Counted from the first letter of the stretch, positions 34,508-44,264 are shown. The stretch: DNA of 64,000 bases from JAVKBW01 sp040222995 (GCA_040222995.1 JAVKBW010000097.1:124001-188000), one strand, 5' to 3'. Program-made: numbers and translations. Notes: generated by a model from the sequence alone, not told the origin.

Positions 34508-34882
34508 AGTGCCTCTCTATCCTCTAAACCACTGTACAACGTATGAGTTTTTTCCTCAAACGAGGAAACCCGGTGAGGTATAAGTTTCGAATCCGGGTAT
34601 TCTGGTTGCATGAAGTCGGTGCAACCGCCGTCTGGCTCGGGTAAAGGGCAAAACAGTTTTTCCGCAAACTTGTGCAAACGCCATTACGTTAAGGAAATTT
34701 CCTTACTATATCGTTAAGAATACAGCCGTTTTCGCGCGAAATTCCGGACTGCCTGTCTTGCGACGGATCGCCTGACAGTCGGCCGGGCCGGTTAAAAGCA
34801 GCCGGATGCAAAAGAGGGTGGAGAGAAACAGACTTTACAAATTCGTAACATTTTGGAGAATGTTAACGGTTGGGGATGAATC
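34508..34882. other. divergent promoter region, HD-GYP gene / cfa
   Basis: A 375-bp AT-richer gap between divergent genes. It holds a short hairpin TTTCCTC-AAAC-GAGGAAA near 34549 and a perfect 16-bp palindrome at 34690. A direct repeat CGTTAAG flanks the palindrome (near 34687 and 34715). No small gene or RNA is evident. Confidence 0.5.
34690..34705. promoter_or_regulatory. 16-bp perfect palindrome upstream of cfa
   Basis: TAAGGAAATTTCCTTA is a perfect palindrome in the divergent region, about 180 bp upstream of cfa. It is a plausible operator for a dimeric regulator; none is identified. Confidence 0.4.
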
Positions 34883-36172
34883 ATGTTGCTGGATCAAGTT
34901 TTCGGCCGCCTGATGACGGCGGGTTCTTTGAAAGTGATCGACGCCAACGGAAAGTCGCGTCTGTACGAAGGTGCAGAGGACGGGCCGCACCTGACGATTC
35001 GTCTGCATGACCGCCGCCTGCATACCCGCGTTTTCCTGAACCCCGAACTGGTCGTCGGCGAAGCCTATATGAATGGCACGCTGACCGTCGAAGACGGATC
35101 CATTTACGATTTTCTCGCACTGGCCGCCATGAATATCGAACGGGCCGGCGGGTCGCTGCACCCGTTCGCCAATTTCGTCAAAAGCGTCGACAAGCGGCTG
35201 CGGCGGTTCTACCAGCGCAATTCCCAGTTATGGGCGCGCAAGAACGTTGCGCATCACTACGACCTGTCGGGCGAGCTTTACGATTTGTTCCTGGACGAAG
35301 ACCGGCAATATTCCTGCGCCTATTTTCCGACCGGCGACGAAGATCTTGAAACTGCCCAGAAGCTGAAGAAACAGCATATTGCAGCCAAGCTTCTGCTGGA
35401 GCCTGGGCAAAAGGTCCTCGATATCGGCTGCGGCTGGGGCGGCATGGGCCTGTATCTGGCCGGCGAATGCGGGGCCGACGTGAAGGGCGTTACCCTGTCG
35501 GAAGAACAGCTAAAACGCGCCCGGGCCCGCGCCGAAACGGCGGGACTTGCGGAAAAGGCCCGCTTCGACCTGCAGGATTACCGCAAGGTCGATGGCCGGT
35601 TCGACCGTATTGTTTCCGTCGGCATGTTCGAACATGTCGGTGTCGGCTATTACCGGACCTATTTCAGAAAAATTCGCGACCTGCTGACGGATGACGGGGT
35701 CGCGCTGGTGCATACGATCGGCCGTTTCGACCCGCCCGGCACGACCAACCCGTGGATCCGGAAATACATTTTTCCGGGCGGGTATATCCCGGCGCTTTCG
35801 GAAGTGATGAAGGCCATCGAGATGGAAGGCCTCTGGGTCACCGATGTCGAAGTTCTGCGGTTGCACTATGCAATGACCCTGCGTCACTGGCGGGACCGGT
35901 TCGCGGAAAACCGCGAAAAGGCGGCGAAAATATACGACGAAACTTTCTGCCGGATGTGGGAGTTCTACCTCGCGGGCAGCGAAATTTCCTTCCGGTACCT
36001 TGGAAATAACAATTTCCAGATTCAACTGGCCCGTAAACAGGATGCCGTGCCGCTGACCCGGGACTATATCACCGACTGGGAACGGTCGGCCAACCGTGTC
36101 GCCGGCAGTGGCGCGACCAACGAGAATATTCAGTCGGAAAAACCGGCCTCGCCGAAAAAGAAGGGGGCGTGA
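34883..36172 (+). CDS. cfa: cyclopropane-fatty-acyl-phospholipid synthase
   Basis: A 429-residue SAM-dependent enzyme that converts unsaturated acyl chains of membrane phospholipids to cyclopropane rings, usually on entry to stationary phase or under stress. The N-terminal lipid-binding region (residues 1-100) precedes the family motif VAHHYDLSGELYDLFLDEDRQYSCAYF, the SAM site VLDIGCGWGGMGLYLA and the segment ERIVS-like DRIVSVGMFEHVG. The C-terminus FLAGSEISFRYLGNNNFQIQL-type sequence also fits. It is convergent with msrP, 26 bp apart. Confidence 0.94.
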   Translation: MLLDQVFGRLMTAGSLKVIDANGKSRLYEGAEDGPHLTIRLHDRRLHTRVFLNPELVVGEAYMNGTLTVEDGSIYDFLALAAMNIERAGGSLHPFANFVKSVDKRLRRFYQRNSQLWARKNVAHHYDLSGELYDLFLDEDRQYSCAYFPTGDEDLETAQKLKKQHIAAKLLLEPGQKVLDIGCGWGGMGLYLAGECGADVKGVTLSEEQLKRARARAETAGLAEKARFDLQDYRKVDGRFDRIVSVGMFEHVGVGYYRTYFRKIRDLLTDDGVALVHTIGRFDPPGTTNPWIRKYIFPGGYIPALSEVMKAIEMEGLWVTDVEVLRLHYAMTLRHWRDRFAENREKAAKIYDETFCRMWEFYLAGSEISFRYLGNNNFQIQLARKQDAVPLTRDYITDWERSANRVAGSGATNENIQSEKPASPKKKGA

Positions 36173-36198
36173 ACCGCAATCCCTGTCCTGTTCGACGA

Positions 36199-37179
36199 TC
36201 AGGCGTACAGGCGTTCGTTTTCCATTCCCTTGTAGATATCGGCGACGAATTCACCGTACCCGTTAAACAGCAATGTCGGCACCCGGTCATTGGTGCCCAG
36301 AACCCGTTCGGTCGCCTGGCTCCAGCGCGGGTGCGGCACATCAGGATTCACATTCGCCCAGAAACCGTATTCGCTGCTCTGGATTTCTTCCCAGAAGCCC
36401 ACGGGGCGTTCGTTGGTAAAAGTGAAACGGGTGATCGCCTTGACGGACTTGAACCCGTATTTCCATGGCGTCACCAGTCGCAACGGGGCGCCGTTCTGTT
36501 TGCGGATCGGCTTGCCGTACAGGCCGGTGGCGATGAACGCCAGCTCGTTCGTGGCTTCGGCCATTGTCAGGCCTTCGACATAGGGCCAGGGATACCACTG
36601 CTGTCGCAGACCGGGCATGGTGGTTTCGTCGGCCAGGGTTTCCATGCGGATGTATTTCGCCGAAGACTGCGGTTTTGCATAGTCGACCAGCGACGCCAGT
36701 GTAAAGCCTGACCACGGTATGGCCATGGACCAGGCTTCGACGCAACGATGACGGTAAAGGCGTTCCTCCAGCGGCAGGGCGCGAACCAGTTCGTCGAAAT
36801 CGACCGTGCGTTCCTGCTCCACCAGACCGTCGATGCGCACCTGCCAGGGCCGCAGCGACAGGGCCTGCGCCTGCTCGGCGACATGCTTGTGACTGCCGAT
36901 TTCGTAATAGTTGATGTAGTTGGTTGCGTCCTCTTCGCTCGTCAACGCTCGGTCGAGAACGAACGTTTCGTTCCGGTTGACGGGGTACAGGCCGGCGGTC
37001 GGGTCCTGTTCCGGGTTGCCGAACAGTTCCGCGCGGGCCTGTCCGGCGGCGAAACCGCCGGCGGCGAGGATCGACCCCGCAGCGAGACCCTTCATCAGGG
37101 TGCGGCGGTTCAGAAAGGCGGATTCCGGCGTTGCGGCGCTTTCTGCAAGCTCCCAACCCCGTTTTACTTTCAGCAGCAT
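36199..37179 (-). CDS. msrP: MsrP protein-methionine-sulfoxide reductase, catalytic subunit
   Basis: A 326-residue molybdopterin enzyme (YedY/MsrP) that repairs oxidised methionine in periplasmic proteins. A twin-arginine signal (NRRTLMKGLAAGSILAAGGF) directs Tat export. The molybdenum-ligating cysteine is in YRHRCVEAWSMAIPW, and the family signature GLYGKPIRKQNGAPLRLVTPWKYGFKS is present. ATG 37179 (MLLKVKRGW) is preferred to the open upstream frame. The usual haem-b membrane partner MsrQ is not adjacent on either side, so it must be encoded elsewhere or replaced. Confidence 0.94.
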   Translation of the reverse strand: MLLKVKRGWELAESAATPESAFLNRRTLMKGLAAGSILAAGGFAAGQARAELFGNPEQDPTAGLYPVNRNETFVLDRALTSEEDATNYINYYEIGSHKHVAEQAQALSLRPWQVRIDGLVEQERTVDFDELVRALPLEERLYRHRCVEAWSMAIPWSGFTLASLVDYAKPQSSAKYIRMETLADETTMPGLRQQWYPWPYVEGLTMAEATNELAFIATGLYGKPIRKQNGAPLRLVTPWKYGFKSVKAITRFTFTNERPVGFWEEIQSSEYGFWANVNPDVPHPRWSQATERVLGTNDRVPTLLFNGYGEFVADIYKGMENERLYA

Positions 37180-37310
37180 GACATGTCCTTTGATTGTTCG
37201 CCGCCAAATGTAACGCATGCGCTGTCACGCGAAACTCAAACCTGCGTGAAGACCGGTCACTCATTCGTAACCGGGTGGATGCCGGCAGTTTCGGGGGGGG
37301 CCGGAAAGCA

Positions 37311-37339
37311 AAAGAGGAAGACTTGCATCTTCCTCTTTT
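37311..37339 (-). terminator. Rho-independent terminator after dps
   Basis: A near-perfect AAAAGAGGAAG ... CTTCCTCTTTT stem with a short loop lies 25 bp past the dps stop. Read on the minus strand the stem is followed by TTTTGCTTT. It could also act in the other direction. Confidence 0.75.
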
Positions 37340-37363
37340 CAGTCCGTTGGTCTGCCGGGCCGG

Positions 37364-37831
37364 TTACGCGGCCAGGCTGCGCAGCATCCAGGCGGTCTTT
37401 TCATGGACGGCGATGCGCTGGGTCAGCAGATCCGCCGTTGCCTCGTCACTGCCGGTTTCCGTCGCCGGGTAGACGGCGCGAGCGGTGCGAACGACAGCTT
37501 CATGGCCGGCGACAAGGTGTTTCACCATATCTTCCGCCGGCGGTACCGTGGTGTCTTCCTCGATACTCGACAGATCGGCGAACTGCTTGTAGCTGCCCGG
37601 GGCATATTCGCCGAGCGAGCGGATCCGTTCCGCGATTTCGTCAACAGCCATCGCCAGTTCCGTATACTGGGTTTCGAACATCGTGTGCAGAGTCTGGAAC
37701 ATCGGCCCGGTTACGTTCCAGTGATAATTGTGCGTTTTCAGATACAAGGTGTAGCTGTCGGCCAGAACCCGCGACAGACCCTGGGCGATTTCAACGCGGC
37801 TCTCTTCCGGGATGCCAATGTCGATCTTCAT
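37364..37831 (-). CDS. dps: Dps-family DNA-protection / ferritin-like protein
   Basis: A 155-residue Dps protein, a dodecameric ferritin-like shell that oxidises and stores iron and protects DNA in starvation or peroxide stress. The inter-subunit ferroxidase residues lie in LKTHNYHWNVTGPMFQTLHTMFETQYTELAMAVDEIAERIR (His, His, Asp and Glu in family positions). ATG 37831 is preceded by AGGGGAA at good spacing. It is a monocistronic gene with its own terminator. Confidence 0.93.
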   Translation of the reverse strand: MKIDIGIPEESRVEIAQGLSRVLADSYTLYLKTHNYHWNVTGPMFQTLHTMFETQYTELAMAVDEIAERIRSLGEYAPGSYKQFADLSSIEEDTTVPPAEDMVKHLVAGHEAVVRTARAVYPATETGSDEATADLLTQRIAVHEKTAWMLRSLAA

Positions 37832-37940
37832 GATGATTCCCCTTTCATTAGTCCAATCGTTCATAGTTTAGAAGAATTCTAAACTGCTAAACTGGATATG
37901 GGGATTTGTTGCTCGAGCGCAAGGCCCGGAGACGGCTTTT

Positions 37941-39143
37941 TCAGGTCAGCTCTCCGCAGGCTTTCTGGATGCGGGTGCAGGCGTCTTCCAGAACGTCCGT
38001 CGCTGTTGCATAGGAAATCCGGAAATACGGCGACAGGCCGAAGGCCGCGCCGTGAACGGCGGCGACCCCGTGCGCGCTCAGCAGGTACTGAACGAAATCC
38101 TCGTCGGTCTCGATCACCTTGCCATCAGGCGTCTTCTTGCCGATTACCCCGGCACAGGACGGATAGACATAGAACGCGCCTTCCGGCGTCAGGCATGACA
38201 GCCCGCTGGCCTGGTTGAGCATGCCGACCACCAGATCGCGGCGTTCCTTGAACACCTTGTTGTTTTCGGCAATGAAGTCGTGCGGACCGCGCAGGGCGGC
38301 GACGGCGGCCCACTGGCTGATCGTCGACGTCGATGTGGTCGACTGCGACTGGATCTTGTTCATCGCCTTGATGAGGTCCTTGTCGCCGGCCGCATAGCCG
38401 ACGCGCCAGCCGGTCATGCAATAGGCTTTCGACAGGCCGTTCAGGGTCAGCGTGCGGTCGTACAGTTTCGGCTCCACCTCGGCGATGGTGGAGAATTCGA
38501 AATCGTCGTAGATGATGAATTCGTACATATCGTCGGTCATAATCCAGACATGCGGGTTTTCCACCAGCACTTCGGCAAGGGCCGCGAGGTCTTCCCGTGT
38601 GTAGGCGGCGCCGGTCGGGTTCGACGGCGAATTCAGGATCAGCCATTTGGTTTTCGGCGTGATCGCGGCGCGCAACTGGTCGGCGGTAAGCTTGAAGTTC
38701 GATTCAGCCGTGCAATCGACCAGAACCGGCTTGCCTTCGAACAGCATCACCAGATCGGTATAGCTGACCCAGTACGGCGCCGGAATGATGACTTCGTCGC
38801 CTTTGTTCACCGTCGCCATCAGGGCGTTGAAAATCGTCTGTTTACCGCCGCAACCGACGGAAATCTGGTCCGGCGTGTAGGTCAGGTTGTTATCGCGTTT
38901 CAGTTTTTCGCAAACCGCCTGACGCAGTTCCAGCACGCCGGCCGGCGGGGCGTAGCGGGTTTTGCCGGCGGCCATCGCCTCTTCCGCCGCCTTCACGATA
39001 TGCGGCGGCGTGTTGAAATCGGGTTCGCCGGCGCTCAACGCGATGACATCCTGTCCCGCGGCTTTCAGCTCGTTCGCCTTGGCGGAAATCCCCACTGTCG
39101 GAGAAGGTTTGATCAAAGACAGACGGTCGGCCAGAAACGGCAT
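37941..39143 (-). CDS. aatA: aspartate aminotransferase (class I)
   Basis: A 400-residue class I PLP aminotransferase of the AspAT I-gamma type (pyridoxal-dependent aspartate/prephenate transaminases of Alphaproteobacteria). Key features are the early AGEPDFNTP motif, NSPSNPTGAAYTREDL, the PLP lysine in LNGLSKAYCMTGWRVGY and the substrate-binding Arg in SPYFRISYA. ATG 39143 (MPFLADRLSLIKPSPT) is the family's standard start; 57 further open codons upstream are not. Related enzymes also accept prephenate in aromatic amino acid synthesis. Confidence 0.93.
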   Translation of the reverse strand: MPFLADRLSLIKPSPTVGISAKANELKAAGQDVIALSAGEPDFNTPPHIVKAAEEAMAAGKTRYAPPAGVLELRQAVCEKLKRDNNLTYTPDQISVGCGGKQTIFNALMATVNKGDEVIIPAPYWVSYTDLVMLFEGKPVLVDCTAESNFKLTADQLRAAITPKTKWLILNSPSNPTGAAYTREDLAALAEVLVENPHVWIMTDDMYEFIIYDDFEFSTIAEVEPKLYDRTLTLNGLSKAYCMTGWRVGYAAGDKDLIKAMNKIQSQSTTSTSTISQWAAVAALRGPHDFIAENNKVFKERRDLVVGMLNQASGLSCLTPEGAFYVYPSCAGVIGKKTPDGKVIETDEDFVQYLLSAHGVAAVHGAAFGLSPYFRISYATATDVLEDACTRIQKACGELT

Positions 39144-39339
39144 GGCGAAATCCTTTGTTTCTCGATTGTAGCCCTGAAAGCGGTTCCCGACCCTACTCCC
39201 ATCAGGTGGGCTGTTCAATCGCCTGACCGCCTTAATTCTGCCGGAAACTCCGCAAAATCGTCTTGATGCTGCTGCAGGGCCGCCATGGCCGGGTGGTTTC
39301 CTGGCGATCTGCACTCAGACCGTCCCGAAGGAGCCCGCC

Positions 39340-41412
39340 ATGACCGATACGACCCTCCACGAACCGCCGCCTGTTTCCAGCCCGCAGCGCCGGCCGCTAG
39401 GCCGCCGGTTGAGGCGTTGCGTTCCGGCGGGTTCCGTTGCCGCGATGCTGATGCTGATATCCGCCGGGTCGGCGCTGGCCGACGGTCTGTTGCTGGGCGA
39501 GGACGGCGACCGAAAGCGCGCGCCGGTCGTCGCCAGCGCGATGGTGACGGAAGTTTCCGGAACGGTTGCCCATACAAGAGTGCGCCAGGTGTTCCGCAAC
39601 GACGAGGACACCGCACAACATGCGCGCTATCTGTTTCCACTGCCCGATACCGCGGCGATCGACTCGCTGACCCTGCGATACGGCCACCATGTGATTGAGG
39701 GCGAGATCCGTGAAAAGCAAGCTGCCCGGCGTGAATACGAAACGGCGAAGAATGAAGGTCGCAAGGCGGCGTTGCTGGATCAGAACCGGCCCAACCTGTT
39801 CACCACCCGTATCGCCAATCTCGAACCGGGGGTGGACGTCAAGGTCGATATGACGTTCCAGACCAGCGTTGCCCCGCGCGACGGTGTGTTTGAACTGCGC
39901 CTGCCGCAGGTCGTGACGCCGCGCTTTCAGCCGCCGATGTCGCCGCTGGCTTCCGCCGATGGTGTGCCGACCTGGGACGGCTTGCTGCGCCGTCTCGCCG
40001 ATAGAAATGACATTGCCGACAAGGACGGTTCGGCCAACGCGGTTGGCCATTCGACGATGATGGCGATCCGTCTGCAACCGGGACTTCCGGTCGAGATGAT
40101 CCGCAGCCCGTCGCATGAAATTACCGTCCGCGATGACGGCGAGAATGGTTACTTTATCTATCTTGCCGATGGCGGCGTGCCGGCCGACCGCGATTTCGTG
40201 CTGCAGTGGAGTCTCGAACGCGCTGACGATCCGAAAGCGGCAATCGTTACCGAACAGCTCGACGGATATCATTACCTTCTTGCGGTAATTGCGCCGCCGA
40301 AACCGGCACCCGGTAACCGTATGCCGCGTGATGTGTCGTTCATCATTGATACATCGGGGTCGATGGAAGGTGTTTCCATCCGGCAGGCGCGCATCGCCCT
40401 GGCCTCTGCGGTCTCGGCCCTTGAACCTGAAGACCGGTTTGACGTCATCCGCTTCGACGATATGACCGAACGGCTTTTCAACGGCAGTCGTCCGGCATCT
40501 GCGGAAAGCAAGGCTTTGGCCCTGCGCTATGTCGACAGCCTGTCGGCGCGGGGCGGAACCATGATGCGCCCGGCGCTGGAAACGGCACTCGGCGATTCCA
40601 GCGCATCGGGCGCCAACCGGCAGATTATCTTTTTGACAGACGGTGCGGTCGGTAACGAGGCGGAACTGTTCGGCCTGGTGTCGAACCGGCTGGGCGCGGC
40701 GCGTCTGTTCACGGTCGGCATCGGCCCCGCGCCAAATAGCTGGTTCATGCGCAAGGCGGCGGAATTCGGACGCGGTCTGCATCTGCATGTCGACCGGCCG
40801 GAAGACGCGGCGGCGGCCATCGGCCGGCTGTATGACAAGATTTCGAGGCCGAGCCTGACCGATATCGAAGTTCTGGCGGATAACGGACGTCCCGGCCAGA
40901 TGTATCCGGCGCAACTGTCCGACCTGTATGCCGGTGACCCGATCGTCGCGGTGATGCGGTTCGATGCCTTGCCCGAACGGCTGGTCTTCGAAGGCCGGCT
41001 GGGCGATGAAACCTGGCGGGCGGCGGTCGCGCCGGGCGCCGCGCCGAACGGCCAGGGCATCGGTAAATTGTGGGCGCGCCGCAAGATCGAGGACCTGATG
41101 GATCTGCGCAATCTGGGCGCGGATGAGGCCGGCATCCGGAACGCCGTGCTTGAGGTTGCCCTGCCGCACCGGCTGGTCAGCCGCTATACCAGTTTTGTTG
41201 CCGTTGAACAGAAGCCGCCGCAGCCGGACGGCGCGTCGCTGGATGGTAACAAGGCCCGCGTAATGAAGGCGGCGTCGGTCCAGGTGCAGTCGTTCCAGAC
41301 GGCGGATGGCTGGCAGTTGCATCTGCTGATCGGTCTTGCCGGACTGATGCTGGCCGCGGTGCTGTGGACCGGATTGAACCGCGCGGAACGGAGGTTGACC
41401 GCTCATGTCTAG
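39340..41412 (+). CDS. VIT/VWA-domain protein, marine proteobacterial sortase target type
   Basis: A 690-residue exported protein. A long N-terminal signal/anchor segment (VAAMLMLISAGSALA) is followed by a VIT domain (about 60-190: TEVSGTVAHTRVRQVFRN, REKQAARREYETAKNEGRKAALLDQNRPNLFT). A von Willebrand A domain follows, with metal-site motif DTSGSMEG near residue 335. The C-terminus has a single hydrophobic helix (LIGLAGLMLAAVLWTGL) and basic residues, as in sortase substrates. The usual LPxTA-like sorting motif seems degenerate here (SFQTADGW). The next gene, overlapping by 8 bp, encodes the matching class GN sortase. Confidence 0.88.
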   Translation: MTDTTLHEPPPVSSPQRRPLGRRLRRCVPAGSVAAMLMLISAGSALADGLLLGEDGDRKRAPVVASAMVTEVSGTVAHTRVRQVFRNDEDTAQHARYLFPLPDTAAIDSLTLRYGHHVIEGEIREKQAARREYETAKNEGRKAALLDQNRPNLFTTRIANLEPGVDVKVDMTFQTSVAPRDGVFELRLPQVVTPRFQPPMSPLASADGVPTWDGLLRRLADRNDIADKDGSANAVGHSTMMAIRLQPGLPVEMIRSPSHEITVRDDGENGYFIYLADGGVPADRDFVLQWSLERADDPKAAIVTEQLDGYHYLLAVIAPPKPAPGNRMPRDVSFIIDTSGSMEGVSIRQARIALASAVSALEPEDRFDVIRFDDMTERLFNGSRPASAESKALALRYVDSLSARGGTMMRPALETALGDSSASGANRQIIFLTDGAVGNEAELFGLVSNRLGAARLFTVGIGPAPNSWFMRKAAEFGRGLHLHVDRPEDAAAAIGRLYDKISRPSLTDIEVLADNGRPGQMYPAQLSDLYAGDPIVAVMRFDALPERLVFEGRLGDETWRAAVAPGAAPNGQGIGKLWARRKIEDLMDLRNLGADEAGIRNAVLEVALPHRLVSRYTSFVAVEQKPPQPDGASLDGNKARVMKAASVQVQSFQTADGWQLHLLIGLAGLMLAAVLWTGLNRAERRLTAHV

Positions 41413-41971
41413 GATACGCTATGCGTTGCGGTGGTTCATCGTCGGTCTCTCTCTTGCGGGTATCTGGCAGGGCGGCATCGCCGCGCTGGCCGCCGGCAAG
41501 GCCTGGCTTGCGCCGATCCTGGTTGAACGAGCCTGGCTCGCCGCCGGTGACGGGCCGCCACGGCCGCCCTGGCCCGGCGCTGACGGCCGCCCTGCGGGAC
41601 TGATCGAGGTGCCGGATCGCGGCATCATCCGTCATGTCCTGTCGGATGCATCGATGCGGATGCTGGCCTTCGGGCCGGTCGCGATAAAAACCGACGCGGC
41701 CCGCACCTATTTCGGACACAACGACACGCACTTTTCCTTCCTTCGGCATCTCAAGAAGAACGACGTTGTTCTGGTTACCGGCGACGACCGCGTCAGACGA
41801 TCCTACAAGGTCACCGATCTGAGGGTTGCGGAGGAAGATGCGATTCGCCTTCCGCTCGACGAGACCGATGCGGAAGACCGGGTGGTGCTGATTACCTGCT
41901 ACCCGTTCGACGCCAGTGTTTCCCACTCTTCGCAGCGATATGTCGTGACGGCGATGGCGATGCAGGAATGA
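41405..41971 (+). CDS. class GN (marine-type) sortase
   Basis: A 188-residue membrane-anchored sortase, a cysteine transpeptidase. An N-terminal transmembrane helix (FIVGLSLAGIWQGGIAALAA) precedes the catalytic domain. Active-site residues are His105 (FGHNDTHFSFL), Cys165 (LITCYPFDA) and Arg178 (SQRYVV). This is the GN subtype found almost always as a single copy next to one VIT/VWA target, as here. The 8-bp overlap implies coupled expression. It probably cleaves and anchors the neighbouring protein at the inner membrane. Confidence 0.9.
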   Translation: MSRIRYALRWFIVGLSLAGIWQGGIAALAAGKAWLAPILVERAWLAAGDGPPRPPWPGADGRPAGLIEVPDRGIIRHVLSDASMRMLAFGPVAIKTDAARTYFGHNDTHFSFLRHLKKNDVVLVTGDDRVRRSYKVTDLRVAEEDAIRLPLDETDAEDRVVLITCYPFDASVSHSSQRYVVTAMAMQE

Positions 41972-41990
41972 ATGCCCTATATAAGACCGT

Positions 41991-44243
41991 ATGAACAGCA
42001 CGGTTGGCATCCTTGACCATCCCCTCGCCGAGGTGATGAAAAATCCCAACGCCCGCACCCACGGCCCTCAGTCGGGCGCAGGGCTTGCGGACGCGTCCGT
42101 TCCCTATATTCCGAAGATCGACCGGCCACTCAGCGAAGGCGGTATCCCATTCAGGATAGCCTCCGGGTTCCAGCCGTCGGGCGACCAGCCGCAGGCGATC
42201 CGGGAACTGACGGCGGGCGCGAGAGCCGGCGAGCGCGACCAGGTGCTGCTGGGGGTTACCGGATCGGGCAAGACCTTCACCATGGCGCACATGATCCAGG
42301 AACTGCAGCGCCCGGCGCTGATCCTGGCGCCGAACAAGACGCTGGCCGCGCAGCTCTACGGGGAAATGAAAAGCTTTTTTCCGGACAACGCGGTCGAATA
42401 TTTCGTGTCCTATTACGACTATTACCAGCCGGAAGCCTATGTCCCGCGCTCGGACACCTATATCGAAAAGGAATCGTCGATCAACGAACAGATCGACCGG
42501 ATGCGCCATGCCGCCACCCGGTCGCTGCTGGAGCGTGACGATGTCGTGCTCGTGGCGTCGGTGTCCTGCATCTACGGTATCGGGTCGGTCGAATCCTACA
42601 GCAAGATGGTGATCGAGCTGAAGGTCGGTCAACGGATCGAACTGCGCGACCTGATGCGCAAACTCAGCGATCTGCAGTATCGCCGCAACGATAACAATTT
42701 CACGCGCGGCACCTTCAGGGTGCGCGGCGATAACTTTGAAATGTTTCCGGCCCACCAGGAAGACCGGGCCTGGCGGATATCGTTCTTTGGCGACGAGATC
42801 GAAGCGATCCATGAATTCGACCCGCTGACGGGCGAAAAGATCGCCGCGCTGGAAAGCGTCAAAGCCTACGCCAACAGCCACTATGTGACACCGCGCCCGA
42901 CCCTCAACCAGGCGTCGGAACTGATCAAGGTCGAGCTGAAACAGCGGCTGGCCGAATACGAGAAGCACGGCAGGGTGCTGGAAGCGCAAAGACTGGAGCA
43001 GCGAACGACCTTCGATCTGGAGATGATCGCGGCGACCGGCGCCTGCGCCGGCATCGAGAACTATTCCCGGTTCCTGACCGGCCGCGCGCCGGGCGAGCCG
43101 CCACCGACCCTGTTCGAATACCTGCCCGATCACGCCCTGCTGTTCATCGACGAAAGCCATGTGACCGTGCCGCAGATCGGCGGCATGTTCCGGGGCGACT
43201 ATGCGCGCAAGTCGACGCTGGCGGAATACGGATTCCGCCTGCCGTCCTGCGTCGACAACCGGCCCTTGCGGTTCGAGGAGTGGGACGCGATGCGGCCGCA
43301 GACCGTATTCGTTTCGGCGACCCCCGGCCCGTGGGAAATGGAACGCACCGGCGGCGTGTTCGTCGAACAGGTGGTCCGGCCGACCGGGCTGATTGATCCG
43401 GTCTGCCTGATCCGCCCAACCGAAAACCAGGTTGACGATCTGCTGGACGAAAGCCGCAAATGCGCGGAACTGAACCAGCGCGTTCTGGTGACGACGCTGA
43501 CCAAACGGATGGCCGAGGATCTGACGGAATACATGACCGAGGCCGGGCTGCGGGTGCGCTACCTGCATTCCGACATCGACACGCTGGAACGTATTGAAAT
43601 TATCCGCGATCTGCGGCTTGGCGCATTCGACATTCTGGTCGGTATCAACCTTTTGCGCGAGGGGCTGGATATTCCGGAATGCGCGCTGGTCGCGATTCTG
43701 GACGCCGACAAGGAAGGTTTCCTGCGGTCGAAAACCTCGCTGGTGCAGACCATCGGCCGGGCGGCGCGGAACATCGACGGGCGGGTCATCCTGTATGCCG
43801 ACCGGATGACGGACTCGCTGGACTACGCGATCAAGGAAACCGACCGGCGGCGCGAACGCCAGCAGGCCTATAACGCCAAACACGGCATCACGCCGGAAAG
43901 CGTGCGCAAGGATATCTCGAACATCCTGCAAAGTGTTTACGAGCAGGACCGGGTGACGGTGCATCTGGGCGAAGAGGGCGCGGCCAATCTGGTCGGGGTC
44001 GACCTGAAAACCTATATTCGCGATCTGGAATCGAAAATGAAGGCGGCGGCGGCCGACCTGGAATTCGAAACCGCCGCCCGCTGCCGCGACGAAATCAAGC
44101 GGCTGGAAGCCTTCGATCTCGACATGCCTGCTTCCGCCGCGCCGCTGAACCCCGATATCGCCGCCAGTCTGCTCAATGCGCCGAAAGACGCGATCCCGAA
44201 AGGCCGCAAGGGCCGGGGCAAGTCGCGCGGCAAGCGGCGCTAG
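41991..44243 (+). CDS. uvrB: excinuclease ABC subunit B
   Basis: A 750-residue UvrB, the damage-verifying helicase-like subunit of nucleotide excision repair. Motifs: Walker A GVTGSGKTFTMAH near residue 90, the damage-probing beta-hairpin YYDYYQPEAYVP, the DEAD-type box FIDESHVT, SATPGPWE, and motif VI TIGRAARN. A C-terminal UVR domain (DLESKMKAAAADLEFETAARCRDEIKRLE) binds UvrC. About 35 N-terminal residues before the first conserved segment are extra. It begins 19 bp after the sortase stop. uvrC is 1.7 kb downstream. Confidence 0.96.
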   Translation: MNSTVGILDHPLAEVMKNPNARTHGPQSGAGLADASVPYIPKIDRPLSEGGIPFRIASGFQPSGDQPQAIRELTAGARAGERDQVLLGVTGSGKTFTMAHMIQELQRPALILAPNKTLAAQLYGEMKSFFPDNAVEYFVSYYDYYQPEAYVPRSDTYIEKESSINEQIDRMRHAATRSLLERDDVVLVASVSCIYGIGSVESYSKMVIELKVGQRIELRDLMRKLSDLQYRRNDNNFTRGTFRVRGDNFEMFPAHQEDRAWRISFFGDEIEAIHEFDPLTGEKIAALESVKAYANSHYVTPRPTLNQASELIKVELKQRLAEYEKHGRVLEAQRLEQRTTFDLEMIAATGACAGIENYSRFLTGRAPGEPPPTLFEYLPDHALLFIDESHVTVPQIGGMFRGDYARKSTLAEYGFRLPSCVDNRPLRFEEWDAMRPQTVFVSATPGPWEMERTGGVFVEQVVRPTGLIDPVCLIRPTENQVDDLLDESRKCAELNQRVLVTTLTKRMAEDLTEYMTEAGLRVRYLHSDIDTLERIEIIRDLRLGAFDILVGINLLREGLDIPECALVAILDADKEGFLRSKTSLVQTIGRAARNIDGRVILYADRMTDSLDYAIKETDRRRERQQAYNAKHGITPESVRKDISNILQSVYEQDRVTVHLGEEGAANLVGVDLKTYIRDLESKMKAAAADLEFETAARCRDEIKRLEAFDLDMPASAAPLNPDIAASLLNAPKDAIPKGRKGRGKSRGKRR

Positions 44244-44264
44244 ATACAGAAGGCCGTAACTACC

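Noticed and set aside
39397..41406. A 669-codon open frame on the minus strand
   Set aside because: Antisense to the VIT/VWA protein gene, with no recognisable domain; a GC-bias artefact. The same holds for long frames opposite the helicase (15441-17276) and gamma-glutamyltransferase (528-1877).
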